From positions 1,240,001 through 1,304,000 of the forward strand of contig NC_026743.1 in NCBI RefSeq assembly GCF_000210295.1: a stretch of DNA of 64,000 nucleotides. Direction: 5' to 3'. The position numbers and the translations under genes were made by a program. The stretch is from Trypanosoma brucei gambiense DAL972. Lineage: Eukaryota > Euglenozoa > Kinetoplastea > Trypanosomatida > Trypanosomatidae. The notes below the pieces were generated by a model. It was not told the origin of the DNA and did no database searches. It worked only from the letters and a program-made list of their open reading frames with translations. Shown one piece after another: positions 8,001-17,690 of the stretch. Position 1 is the stretch's first letter. Each line of letters opens with the position of its first letter.

Positions 8001-10177
8001 GAACGCCAATTATGGAGGATCGTGTGGAACCGGACTGGCCGATTGAGGTGGCCTCTTTTATAACATTTATTCGCCGTGATGCTGACGTCAGCTTTTGCAT
8101 CTGTGATGCGGGCCAGGAAGATAAGGTTGAATATACTGCCAACCTGGCCGCAGCTGACTTAGGAGAGAATAGGGGTGTTGGCCTTCGGAAGTTGGTCATG
8201 CATCGTGGGGCTACGGAATCTAATGATGAAATCAATGAGACCAAAGCCACTATTGAGGTGTGCATGATGGCCGTTACTACTTCCAAGCACCACGCACTGC
8301 AGAAGCATCTTGATGAGGAGGAGGACGCTTGCAAATCATCTGATGACTTTAGTGCAATCTACCTGCAGGTACTGGGGGTGAAAGGCTTAAAGCATCGTAT
8401 AGAGGCTGCCGTCCACATTAGTGTGGAGATGGATGGGAAGACAAAAGAGGTTCTGCGCACCCATAAGATCGCACCCAAAACACGCTCTCCCGCGTGGCCG
8501 GGGCAAACCAGTTTTTGTGTTGCTCAGGGGGACGGTGTAATCAGTTTTGATCTTTTCCATCGCGACACGTTTGTGGCGTCGTACGATACTTCCGTTGACA
8601 CTCTCGCATTTGGCGGTACCGGTGTGCAGTGTTTACCTCTCCTTCGCGCTCAGGGGACCGGCGGGGACCCCTATGGCGACTTGTATGTTTCCATTCTTGG
8701 AACCAAAACACCATGTGGGGAGGAGGACGTCGTGGAGCGACCGTCGAAGTTGCTTGTCGTGCATGTGGAGGCGCTTTCTCTACGCCAAAATCTGGATTTA
8801 GAGTTTGTACCTGATCCATTTGTCATTATCCGGGGCCCCAAAGGGGAGGTAATTATGCGCACCGCAATGAACTTTGGTACGTATGAGGCGAAATGGTCGG
8901 AGGAACGTGCTTCTTGCTTCATCCTTTGCCCCTCGCTCCCCGGTTGCGTCGTAACGTATCACTTGGAGGTGTATGACAACAATGAGTCGAGCAAGATTGG
9001 TGAAGCAACGATGACGGTTACCGTGAACGGCACAAAACGCAATCGTATGATGCTTGACATTGGGGGAAAGGGACTACTCACGGTGGTGGCTCATTCGTTT
9101 CCAATACAAGATGTTATCAGCCACAGCCAACCGCCTGGATCAGGTCTTACCAATCACCTCACCGACACCTCCAGCTCTAGTATAGAAGAAGGTTACTTCT
9201 TGCAGGTTCATATTTGTAGTTGTGAGAGCCTCCAGGGGACTGGGTTTGATGATTTCCAGATTGACCCTGTCGTAACTGCACGGGTTGGACGGAAGCGTAT
9301 TGTAGTTGCACCACTCGTGTCGGGCTGTACGGCACCCCAGTGGAAGTATCCGAAAGCCACTTTTGTCCTTCCGTTTGTCCCTGACGTTCTCAGCCATATC
9401 GTTTTGGAGGTTTGGGACACCAACATCGAGCTATGCGATGTTCTCGGCGTCGCCCGCCTTCCAATGGAAGAGATATGCCGAACTGGAACACACAAATACA
9501 CTCTGCAGCCACATAAGGATCAAGAGTATGGTCGGCGCAGGGATTTAGGTACCATTGTGGTAAACACTCGGTTCGGTCGCGTAAATGGAGCTGTCGTTTC
9601 TAAGGAGTCGCCCTTGTTCTTTTCAGCGGGCTCTTCAGGCTCAGGTATCTTTCGGTCCCGTTTATTTCCTTCTACGAATAGGGGGCCAAACCTCCCCATC
9701 ACTCGAGTCCGTTTGCACATATCCAGCTGCTGCTCTGCCGTATCCGCATGGCCTTTCGATTTTATAAAGGTGACATTAACCTGCCTTCATCATGTTTTGC
9801 TTGAGGTGCGTAAATCCTGCAAAGATGAATTCTTCGTCGCATGGTCCGTTGATGATGCGCAAACTATCGTGGACCTTAGGGCCATATACGGACGATCCCT
9901 GCGACTCGCTGTTTCTGGTGGAAAGGAAGAGACTGGACGATTAACAACCCACATTGGCGCCGCGCATTTGCCCTTTTCAACGCTGGCATCAGCGTCCCCG
10001 GAGGTTGTCTCTGTGCGGAGTTTACCACTAGTAGACCAGGCAACTGAGGAACGGAGTAGCGGGAGTAGAAGTGGTCGGCGATGTGTAACTCCGAGTGTTT
10101 CAGCGCAGGAACCTAGTATAACCGTGTCCCTTCTTGCGCTTGATTCTGACCACTCTGTGAGCTTGGGAAGTGAGTAG
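5069..10177 (+). CDS. Large protein with cyclic-nucleotide-binding-like domains and tandem C2 domains
   Basis: The protein has 1702 residues. The N-terminal third has three regions with the CNB fold pattern: about 129-224 (weak), 285-375 (clear) and 429-511 (degenerate). The middle one carries the best phosphate-binding cassette, with FGE then PRCC keeping the phosphate-contacting Arg. The third has VGE but no Arg. Residues about 530-900 are Ser/Pro-rich and look disordered. The C-terminal half has C2-like beta-sandwich segments starting near 938, 1097, 1227, 1376 and 1544. The fourth keeps acidic calcium-loop residues (FDDFQIDP and WDTNIELCD); others lack them. No catalytic domain or membrane segment is seen. 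A role linking nucleotide or other small-ligand signals to membrane or calcium binding is an inference. The start could be M1 (5069) or M11 (5099). Confidence 0.88.
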   Translation: MTLIPQNPYRMSFSRCNNERKASIPLQPTNTNGGISADNTGVDLKAHRVTPFTTTFGRRHTLYGETEIREAKETLAKLFVPVAKLGMHRLRRSRLHKKNSELRSYTIDSIVQAYRSSNSIISTWPMDVLTLLAEGAQYHYLEDGEVIVYAREWYLSTGIIVVLFGEVQETLPKSEKNFTPNKTSGNIRHPERSVLCEQTVLCRDFAPSRLKAHGYADVAVIPARWVWDAINYTSMEPFAEGMLDSLRMTVAPLCESVLERTYFPTALTLRRSWLWSFFSAGERIRLARLMEVKVFCAGDTLFGEGDRNPYVYIIRRGAVRVVVCKEPILDFGPGAAFGEVSVIFDEPRCCHAIATCLCEVYCLHRRHIMKRLRKKAHVCDSVIGTALRRREQWLEDAKTRHVMSLTVLLGGVPCLSQATEKVRAAIAEKAKTVVLPPRQVLFKKGTLCDHLFIVGRGTLLMEGAEDTVATRTSTGFVGELFLHPHLWPTDVTSLTSVDGWMFHVDVVKDALDSINAREQAVDICRQGIELYRAQYGPESVMEPTPAPRKLGPARKGTTAFPSGAKQSNSLRQKGQPRSPSLPSTPRLVAVAKTTPVKEEPLEKFDWNAYAIEDKVALPSADTDESDKRSERQQTEHVIEAELGGQAGSLLSAGVGLGISAIDCDFSDEVDEMRQMLLEQALLIPSNRLLFFIRQINRSKVTLVVDDGAVVTGECSLETTVGDDLTFPQYVLPPSVVYTLDNVNTYNVDGAPFNGEDVLNDTNRQLADGVGTTAHRRARTPEVALVTPDFMSTFRSTDEMANTTLKGQQFGGLSLFLRSGRPCSGLSGKHHLQHSSSLYGTLRRRSLSGVSRNYTPYPQTPFTPDVHGSTQYSFSNIYTRLNSVDYTQQAKITASALQSALDRFVKLDDQNYFQQVVRVCLPTEAEQQLITEEVGSGGKSSCDLILLLMHVRKCEGLQLSDDMQYPIVKVYTKTRVLIRTPIMEDRVEPDWPIEVASFITFIRRDADVSFCICDAGQEDKVEYTANLAAADLGENRGVGLRKLVMHRGATESNDEINETKATIEVCMMAVTTSKHHALQKHLDEEEDACKSSDDFSAIYLQVLGVKGLKHRIEAAVHISVEMDGKTKEVLRTHKIAPKTRSPAWPGQTSFCVAQGDGVISFDLFHRDTFVASYDTSVDTLAFGGTGVQCLPLLRAQGTGGDPYGDLYVSILGTKTPCGEEDVVERPSKLLVVHVEALSLRQNLDLEFVPDPFVIIRGPKGEVIMRTAMNFGTYEAKWSEERASCFILCPSLPGCVVTYHLEVYDNNESSKIGEATMTVTVNGTKRNRMMLDIGGKGLLTVVAHSFPIQDVISHSQPPGSGLTNHLTDTSSSSIEEGYFLQVHICSCESLQGTGFDDFQIDPVVTARVGRKRIVVAPLVSGCTAPQWKYPKATFVLPFVPDVLSHIVLEVWDTNIELCDVLGVARLPMEEICRTGTHKYTLQPHKDQEYGRRRDLGTIVVNTRFGRVNGAVVSKESPLFFSAGSSGSGIFRSRLFPSTNRGPNLPITRVRLHISSCCSAVSAWPFDFIKVTLTCLHHVLLEVRKSCKDEFFVAWSVDDAQTIVDLRAIYGRSLRLAVSGGKEETGRLTTHIGAAHLPFSTLASASPEVVSVRSLPLVDQATEERSSGSRSGRRCVTPSVSAQEPSITVSLLALDSDHSVSLGSE

Positions 10178-10352
10178 CGTATGCATGACATCTCTTAAGT
10201 CACTAAAGTGTTCCCCTCTCGTTCCACACTGTTTCCCCAACCCATTTGATTAACTCCTTTTGGTTGCTTGGTGAGTACGTATGTGTGGTTTTGCGTATCA
10301 TTTTATTTTACACACTACTCCTTCCATTCTCTCCTCGGCTAAGTTTATATAC

Positions 10353-10373
10353 ATATATATATATATATATATA
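10353..10373 (+). repeat. (AT)n microsatellite
   Basis: A perfect alternating AT tract of about 21 nt lies in the 3' flank of the CNB-C2 gene. Confidence 0.85.
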
Positions 10374-12950
10374 GTTACCTTCTGCACGCTAACATCCGCA
10401 GAACTGCTTACTGCAGAATTTGGGCAGGTGTCACCACAGAATGTAACTACAGAGGTACGGGCGAGTGAGGGCCCTGGAGAGGAATGGTGATGCGCCCCAC
10501 AAACTGCGCTATGTTTATTGTTACCATTATTATTTTCATTACCCCCACTACAGTTATCACTATTAATTCCCCTCCCGTTTTTTCCCTTCCTGCTCGTTGT
10601 CACCGCCTCCCCCAAACTCTCTGTTCGCACCTCACCTTTTTCTTTCCTTTCGTCTCTGCGTTTATCCGTCTACATTTTTGTTTCTTGATTCGCCTTTGGC
10701 GTTGACTCTGAATTTTTTTTGTATTTGGTTGCTTCTTTCCGAGTGTTTGATCGAAAATATCTTGCACATATAAATAAATAAATATTTATGTTTATTTGTT
10801 CGTTTGCCCATGCGTGTGCTGAGGTGTGGTCGCTTCCCCTCCTTTTATTATTACCATTATCATTATGTTGTCATTGGTATTACTACTCTCCTGTTGGTGT
10901 CACTACGTTTTTTCTCAGTTTTTGCATTTTGAGAAAAATAGCGTTTTGATTCGTTGGAGCGGGGTGGTGGCGCGAACAAACAAACAAAAAAGAAACACAG
11001 AAAAAAGTAAGCACCAGCATTAACTCAGAATGAGAGAGTAATACACCTGCAGACTGCACGCACAAAACACAGGAAATGATACAAATCCAGTGAAATGAAT
11101 GCGCAAAAAGACTGAGAGAATCGAATATGTCTGAGCAGATAGTGAATATGCCACGTGCTCACGGAATTACATAGTCAAACGCACGCATTACTGAAAAGAA
11201 AACCGCCCTACACTTTTCTTTTGTTCCCCACCCCCGCATTTATTTAACCGCACTCAAGCAATCATAAGTGGACATAAAGGTAAAAGAGTTGAGTATATGT
11301 ATAAATAAATTCGTATATTTATAATTATGTAGGATAACTTATGTAAAAATGCAGACGGAGCTAACTAAGAGAGCGGGAGAAGAGAAGGAGAATGAACGGG
11401 GTGGCACCTGAACGTTTTTTTTTTTCGTACATCGGCATATATATATATATTTATTTATTTATAAATATATACAAAACCGTTTCTGACGAAAGAGAAGAAA
11501 GCGAAGGAGGAAGGAAAAAAAGAGGGAAAGGAATTTATATACTTGTATATGTTTACTCGCGTGCACTTGCTGACTATGAGTAGATGGTTTAACCGCGTAG
11601 AAGGCTTCACCACACTTTTTAGGTCTTCTTCGTTTTCCCTCCCTTCCGTTCCTGTCGCTATATGTGTTCGCAATTCCCTTCATATTTTAATTATCTTCAT
11701 CCTCATTGTTGCCGTTGCCATTGTTGTGTCTTACTTCATTACATATATATGTACATGCACACTAACACACGTATTTGTTTTCTCTCTCTCTCTCTCCCTC
11801 TTCCTCTTAGTTTCTTTTTTCCTCTTCCCTATCCTTTGCTTAGCCGCTGCTTCTCTTATTGTTGCAACTGGCTGTAGAGTAGATGAGAGGAGTTAGGGTC
11901 ATATCGACACCTGTGTGTCCGCATACGTGTGAACGAAATGTCTTTCTTAATACCAAACATACCTAAGACACGGAATATAATAGCATCACTTTTTTTTTTT
12001 AAAAAAGGAAATAGTGTCAGTAGTGTCAACCATATTTGTGTGACTTTACAACTACGCCTTCCCATGCGGGATGAGCTGCAAGAGAAGATTGTAAATAACG
12101 ATAATTAGAAGGAACGTACCAAAGATGATAAAGACCAAAAAACTTTTTTTTTCCCGTCTCTTCCTTTGAATGTGGGTTACCACCAGCCCTCAGAGGAGAT
12201 GAGGGATGTAGCGACTAAATGACCGAAAAAATAGATGCATGGACATAAAAGTATGAAGGGGTATAACCAGTCAAACTTTGAGGGGGAAGGGGATAATTGC
12301 GGTTAAGGCGCCACTCTCGCGATAAATAATTAAATATAAATATCTGGTTTGATACACCTCTCGCTTCCTTCAAAAAGACATTTTTTTTTTGCTTTTTGTT
12401 TTTTGTCAGCGTTTTGACTATTGTCATTGATTCTCTTATCGATAATTTGGCCTCATTTATATATCTCCGCTTTTTCACTTGCTTGAAAATTTTTTGTTTG
12501 ATTGTTTTTAGGTGAAGGGAAGTCAGAGTTTCTCTGGAAGCCGCAGCAGCAAAGAGGTATTGCCACCTATTTGTGGATTACTAAGAGTGCGCGCTTGCGT
12601 GGTGAACAGGGGGAACTGTCTTTTTTTCCCTTTTTCCTCCTTTGAGGGAAGAAAATAAAAAAAAAAGAAAAAGTAAAGACAAAAATAACCGGAAGACACA
12701 CCCGCCCACGCACACACACAAAAAAAAACGAGGAAAGCAAAGAAAAGAGAAGAGTAAAGAGGGAAAAATAGCATCAAAAACAAAAGGACCAAGTGAAGGA
12801 AGGAACGTTGAACGATTTGCTTTGAGGTGAGGTGAGTGGCATTTTCTGCACATTCATATCACTAACTGACTCACTCATACATCTAAAACGAAGGAAAGAA
12901 AGAAAGGGAGGGAGTTTCAGGAAATTGTGTCGTGGTGAAAAGACGGAGAG

Positions 12951-12952
<2 letters not shown>

Positions 12953-12985
<33 letters not shown>
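12953..12985 (+). repeat. (AT)n microsatellite upstream of ZC3H32
   Basis: A perfect AT alternation of about 33 nt lies 290 nt before the ZC3H32 ATG and just upstream of the likely acceptors at 13025 and 13081. It is self-complementary, so it could form a hairpin in RNA and is prone to length change. Confidence 0.9.
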
Positions 12986-12988
<3 letters not shown>

Positions 12989-13059
12989 GTGTGGGAGCAG
13001 TTGCCGCTACTTGTGCTGTTCTCTAGTGTTTAATCGCATAGTAACGGCGCGGGAAACTT

Positions 13060-13082
13060 GCCCACCCCCTCTGCTGTCTCAG
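13060..13082 (+). promoter_or_regulatory. Candidate spliced-leader acceptor for ZC3H32
   Basis: A C/T-rich tract runs directly into AG at 13081-13082, predicting a 190-nt 5' UTR that contains no ATG. Alternatives are AG 13025-13026 (after a weaker tract) and AG 12645-12646 after a strong T/C tract (12619-12643), which would give a 5' UTR of about 630 nt. Confidence 0.4.
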
Positions 13083-13272
13083 GTGGTTCAACTGTATTGA
13101 CTGAAGCTGGTGCTAATTCAGACCCCGGAGAAGCGAGCAGGTCGAGGGGAAGTGGAATATATTTAAGTATATTTATACCACAGGAAGATACGGGCAGAGG
13201 AAACGGAAGGGGTAAAAATTGTGGCAAAAAAACAGAGGAAAATAAAGGAATAAGAAGGGGAAGGAAAACATC

Positions 13273-15240
13273 ATGTCTGGCACTAATCACCTCCGTCAGG
13301 TGGTTCCCGCAGCCGTTTACAACCCAATACCTCCTGCACCACCATTCATGGTGTTTTGCGACCCGTACGCGAAGGTCACCAACGCTACTGCAAAGTACAG
13401 GAATCAACCGCCAGTCGCACCGAACGCTGCCGCTGTTTTTCAGCAGCAACTCTACAGTTTACCTTTTCATGGTGTTGCTGGGGTTCCCGCCCCTATGCGT
13501 GAAGAAGAGGACGCTGATGGGTCTTTTGAGGTTCACGACAGCTGCCTCAAGGCACCTATTACTGTAGGGCGTCGAGTTGTAATCCCCACTACCGGAAGCC
13601 GTGGCCTTTTCAACTGTGCGCAGCTTCCAAGTAATGGAAACAGTGGTGGTAACTGCAATAACAACGCCAATAGTAACGGGAATGGTGGGAAAAGTTTCGC
13701 GCGAATTTGTGACGCCCATCCCGAGGGAAGGTGTATTTCAGGTGAACAGTGCCCTGACATTCATGTGCAGGCCGAGTACCTAACTGCTCAGCGACAGGAG
13801 ATGATATTCTGGCTTGAAAGTAAGGAACGTGAGTTCCAGAACACACTGCGTGCGGATCCGACCAAGATGTTCCGTGTGTTCTGTGCGGACCTTAAAGAGG
13901 CCGTGGAAGTTCCGATTAGCGCGTTGCAATTCACTAAAGGTCTATACGTGGATCCGTCGGTTCGGGCTCGCCGGGCGCGTGCGGGTCATCAGAACCAGTT
14001 CGCGATGTTAGCCTCGCAGTTACCAACTGCCTGCGGATTGTTTCTTAGCAACCCTTCGCAGTGCAGGTGGGCCCGTTGGTGTAACCAAATTCATGTCGAC
14101 TTCACGTGGATGCAGACGAAGAAGAAAGAGTTTGAGTCGTGGTTCAACGAACTGGAGGGACGCTTCAATGCACTTCCCGATGACTACGAGTTTCATGTGC
14201 ACGACCCACAGCTTAAAATGGGGTTAAGAATTCCGAAAGCAAGCATTGCTGTCTTTTCTCGTGGTCTCTTTCAGGGATCGCCGAAGAAGGCGCCGAGTGT
14301 CTGCATGCTCTTTCAACGGGACCGGTGCACAGCAAATGTGTGCTGCAATCAAATTCATGTGATACCGCGGTACTTAGCTTTGCATCGACTTTTGATACAA
14401 AAAGGGGACAGCATTACTGAAGAGGAGCGCGGGAACATTATGAATCAAATGAAGGAGATACTGGAGTCGCAGAAGCGGAGCATGCAGGTTGCGGACGATG
14501 GTGACGCCAACTTTCTCGCAAGGGAGCTAAATCCTCAGGCCGTACCGTACGTCCCACCGCAGCCAACAAGTGTGTGGCGCACGGGGGGCTCTGCGGGTAG
14601 CAGCAGTCCACCACGGACAGCAGCGGCTCCCATTCCTGTTCCCGAGCCCCTTCCAACATTCCGCCAACCACCGCAGTGGAACGAACACTCACCTTCAGCT
14701 GCTGTGGATGGCTCTCCGTACGCCTCCCCTCACCGACGCATTGAAAGGTGTGGTAGCAGCGGCACGCGGGACTTGCACACCTGTTCCAATCCACTGGAAG
14801 ATTTGATTGAGGTCGTGGATGGGGACAACTCGCGTACGTCTCTTCTCGCAAGTCAGAGTACAACGAGTCAGGCTAGTCGCAGTTGCAAGCACACCAATAA
14901 CCCTTATGCGTTTGGTGCGAGCTATAAATGTACCGCATCACCCACTTTTGGATGGGTCCAACCTGTTTACAGTGCAGCAAATAGCGGCTCGACACATCCA
15001 GCGAACCGCTCATGGGGAAGTGGCAGCGTTACAGGCGGGTGTCAACCCATTCGAGTGCGTGTAGGAGGTGGTGGAATTATGGAACATGAACCGTTGGAGC
15101 CCTTTTCTTTGGATCAACACGATATGGGTGCCAGTCCCTTTGAATGTCGCTCACCAGCGCACCGGACGTTGGGATCAAGAACTATAGAAGACCGCCTCAG
15201 TTCTTCGCCAACGTGGAGTGCCACGCAGAAACAGAGATGA
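13273..15240 (+). CDS. ZC3H32: CCCH zinc-finger RNA-binding protein ZC3H32
   Basis: The protein has 655 residues and three non-canonical CCCH fingers. Finger 1 starts near residue 146 (C-x7-C-x5-C-x3-H), finger 2 near 253 (C-x9-C-x5-C-x3-H, with CNQIH) and finger 3 near 343 (C-x7-C-x5-C-x3-H, again CNQIH). Between them are repeated charged helical segments. The C-terminal 200 residues are Ser/Pro/Gly-rich and probably disordered. The three-finger layout and the neighbours (multi-C2 protein, MKK5, AMPK alpha) match what I recall of T. brucei ZC3H32. That protein is reported as cytosolic, more abundant in bloodstream forms, and lowering translation and stability of a reporter when tethered. The related ZC3H31 is the main alternative. 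The very long flanking non-coding DNA suggests the gene is itself under strong post-transcriptional control. A longer-looking overlapping frame beginning at 13058 is out of frame and is not this protein. Confidence 0.82.
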   Translation: MSGTNHLRQVVPAAVYNPIPPAPPFMVFCDPYAKVTNATAKYRNQPPVAPNAAAVFQQQLYSLPFHGVAGVPAPMREEEDADGSFEVHDSCLKAPITVGRRVVIPTTGSRGLFNCAQLPSNGNSGGNCNNNANSNGNGGKSFARICDAHPEGRCISGEQCPDIHVQAEYLTAQRQEMIFWLESKEREFQNTLRADPTKMFRVFCADLKEAVEVPISALQFTKGLYVDPSVRARRARAGHQNQFAMLASQLPTACGLFLSNPSQCRWARWCNQIHVDFTWMQTKKKEFESWFNELEGRFNALPDDYEFHVHDPQLKMGLRIPKASIAVFSRGLFQGSPKKAPSVCMLFQRDRCTANVCCNQIHVIPRYLALHRLLIQKGDSITEEERGNIMNQMKEILESQKRSMQVADDGDANFLARELNPQAVPYVPPQPTSVWRTGGSAGSSSPPRTAAAPIPVPEPLPTFRQPPQWNEHSPSAAVDGSPYASPHRRIERCGSSGTRDLHTCSNPLEDLIEVVDGDNSRTSLLASQSTTSQASRSCKHTNNPYAFGASYKCTASPTFGWVQPVYSAANSGSTHPANRSWGSGSVTGGCQPIRVRVGGGGIMEHEPLEPFSLDQHDMGASPFECRSPAHRTLGSRTIEDRLSSSPTWSATQKQR

Positions 15241-15847
15241 TTGTGCCTCGTTACCATGGTGATTTGCTCAGGTGTTTTCTACTTGTACCTCCTTTGAGCT
15301 TTTCCCTGATCCCGCCTTTTTAAATTTTTTTTTCTAAAAATCTTTTCGTTCGTGCATTTTTATCCATTCTTGGTGTTTTTTCTTTTTAAATATCCGTTTC
15401 TATTTTGCATCAGGTGCTTCAATTTTGCTTTATTTTTGCTGTTTGCAACTGCAGGAGTGCTGTAAGGGAGGGGGAAAAAAAGAAAAGTAGCATAATATCT
15501 TACTTTAGGAATATAACAGATGGAGGAGAGTTGTTTTTTTTTTCCCCCTCCTCCTCCTGCCTTTTCCCGTTTTTTGTCTTTTTTTGTCTATTTTTAACGA
15601 ACCAAGTCAGGAAGAAAAGCAAAGATAAAGTGATAAATGATTATACTATATTCCTATTTATATATATGTGTGCATATATATATAAATAAGCAAAATTTCG
15701 GGCGATTGTAAGCAAAATATATGAAATTTAATACTTGTAGCTAAACCATTACACAAATAATATAATTTCAAACGACTAAACTGCGAGTAATAATGAACCA
15801 GACTAATTAAAAGGATATATGTTTATTTATATTTATATTGATTTCGT

Positions 15848-15871
15848 GGGGGAGAAGGGGGCGGGAGGGGG
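15848..15871 (+). other. G-quadruplex motif (sense strand)
   Basis: Four G-runs (5, 5, 3 and 5 G) are separated by loops of 4, 1 and 1 nt within 24 nt, about 610 nt after the ZC3H32 stop codon. The motif satisfies the standard four-run, three-tetrad pattern on the transcribed-sense strand. Confidence 0.75.
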
Positions 15872-16193
15872 AAAATATAGATAAATATTTAATAAATTTT
15901 TTTTGTTTTAGAGAAGGAAACAATTTCTTTCAACGAAAAGAGGGAGGGGCAAAGGTGGGGTGAAAAAATAAAATTAGTTCATAGGTACAAGCAACTAAAT
16001 AAATTGCAGACCGAGGTAAAGACAAATAATTTATAGAATACCACAACAACGGCCAAATCGTGGTAAAGGTCTAAAGACGGTGAATAAAGGAGAAAAAGAA
16101 AAAGGAAACTGAGAGGGGAAAAAAAAACAGATGGTGAGGGGAGACAAATAAAACTTTCCTGCCGAGCTAGCTGAAAGGAAGGAAAGGAAATGG

Positions 16194-16215
16194 ATAAATA
16201 AATAAATAAATAAAC
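16194..16215 (+). repeat. (ATAA)n microsatellite
   Basis: A short tetranucleotide array of about five units lies inside the purine-rich part of the ZC3H32 downstream region. Confidence 0.8.
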
Positions 16216-17606
16216 GAAAACAATGACAAGAATGAGGGAGACAAAAATAGCGAAAAAAATAATAATACAAATTTAATAAGTAAGTAACGGCAGAAACACC
16301 GCGGAAAAAAAAAAGAGGAAAAAGGGTCGTTTCAAGGCGTTAAAGGGAAATAAAAGGGGGAAAAAAACAAAGGAACCCACAAAAAAAAACAAATATAAGG
16401 TAAATGTTCAGATTTGTGTTTATTATGAATAAGTATGCGTTCGTGTGTGTCTGCAATGCAACAACACCAAAGGAAAAAAAAAGTGCGGGGGAGGTGGAGG
16501 AGAGGCGACAAAGAAAGAAAGCAAAAGCGAAAGAAAAAAAAGAAAAAAAAGGGAAAAGAAAGAAAGGGAGAAAGTGAAAACGAAAAAAAAAAAGGGAAAA
16601 GAAGTACGTGTTTTTCTGCTCGGAGATGATGATATGAAAATGATATGATATAATTTTATATGAAATCTTGACGAGTGGTGTAACTTAAATGGAAAGGGAA
16701 AAGGGGAAAAAAGAAAAAAAGAGGTCCATTGCATATGTGATGTGTGGCAGGGATGAAGGAAGTTAACTTTTGTTTCCCTTTTCCCATCTTTTTTTTTTTT
16801 ACGTTATATCATTTCATATATTCTTAACTTTATGATTTTTGTTAATATTATCATTATCATTACTATCATCATTACCGTGGTTATTAGTTGATAATTCTCT
16901 TTTTCTCTTTCTCTTCTTGCTGCCCTCCTGCTTTTTTTTCCTCTTTGTTTTTTTTATTCTTGTTTTGGATTGTTTTCCCCAATGTGTACGGGACAGTTGC
17001 CTCCAAGTTTGAAAGGAAATGAAATAAATCATAATGATAAAAACAGAAGTAACGAGCGAGAAGAAAAAGGATGATGAAATGAAAAAAGAAAATCACTGAT
17101 TTGTACATAAATAATTGATTATACTTTAAGAAAAAAAAAGTATTTGTACAGGCACCAATATATAACACTTATGTTTATAATACATATATTTATATGAGAC
17201 GTGCAGGCTCCTTGATATATGTGTGTGTGTTGACCCACACGTGTGCTAACATGTTTTTTTTTTTTGGTATTAGTTTCGCATTCGTTTTTTTTTCTTTCTC
17301 TTATAGGCTCCCTTCTGTTTTCGTTTTTGTTTTATTTCGAAACAATTTCTCCCCCCTCATTCCTTTCCATATTCTAATCCTCTTTGTCAAGCTTACAATT
17401 CATCCTTCCACCTTGTGTGATTATTGTTATAATAATTATTATTGTTACTGCGTTTACTATCCTTATTATTGATATTGTATTAATACATACCGTGTTTCCT
17501 TCTTTTTTTCTTTTTTTTTCTTTTAATTCCGGTGCATGAAGGCCTGCAAACTTTTTTTTTGTGGTGATTGTGATGTGACCATCCCTTTGTGCGTGTGTGT
17601 TTTCTT

Positions 17607-17608
<2 letters not shown>

Positions 17609-17689
<81 letters not shown>

Positions 17690-17690
17690 T
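17609..17690 (+). repeat. (ATT)27 microsatellite
   Basis: About 27 perfect ATT units in 82 nt form the longest simple repeat in the window. Read in three frames they give runs of I, L or Y, which explains the spurious open frames around 17536-18161. It lies about 2.4 kb downstream of the ZC3H32 stop. Confidence 0.95.

Larger units (their letters stand above)
10178..13272 (+). other. 3.1 kb gene-free region upstream of ZC3H32
   Basis: No protein-like frame is seen on either strand. The region holds (AT)n runs (10353-10373, 12953-12985), a T-run joined to an A-run (11991-12006), A/G-rich blocks (11360-11530, 12640-12910) and several possible acceptors. It presumably contains the 3' UTR of the CNB-C2 gene and a 5' UTR for ZC3H32. 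The length is unusual for a trypanosome polycistron. A non-coding transcript cannot be excluded. Confidence 0.6.

Noticed and set aside
13058..13567. Open frame of 169 codons overlapping the start of ZC3H32
   Set aside because: It is out of frame with the zinc-finger protein, begins inside the predicted leader and has no recognisable domain.
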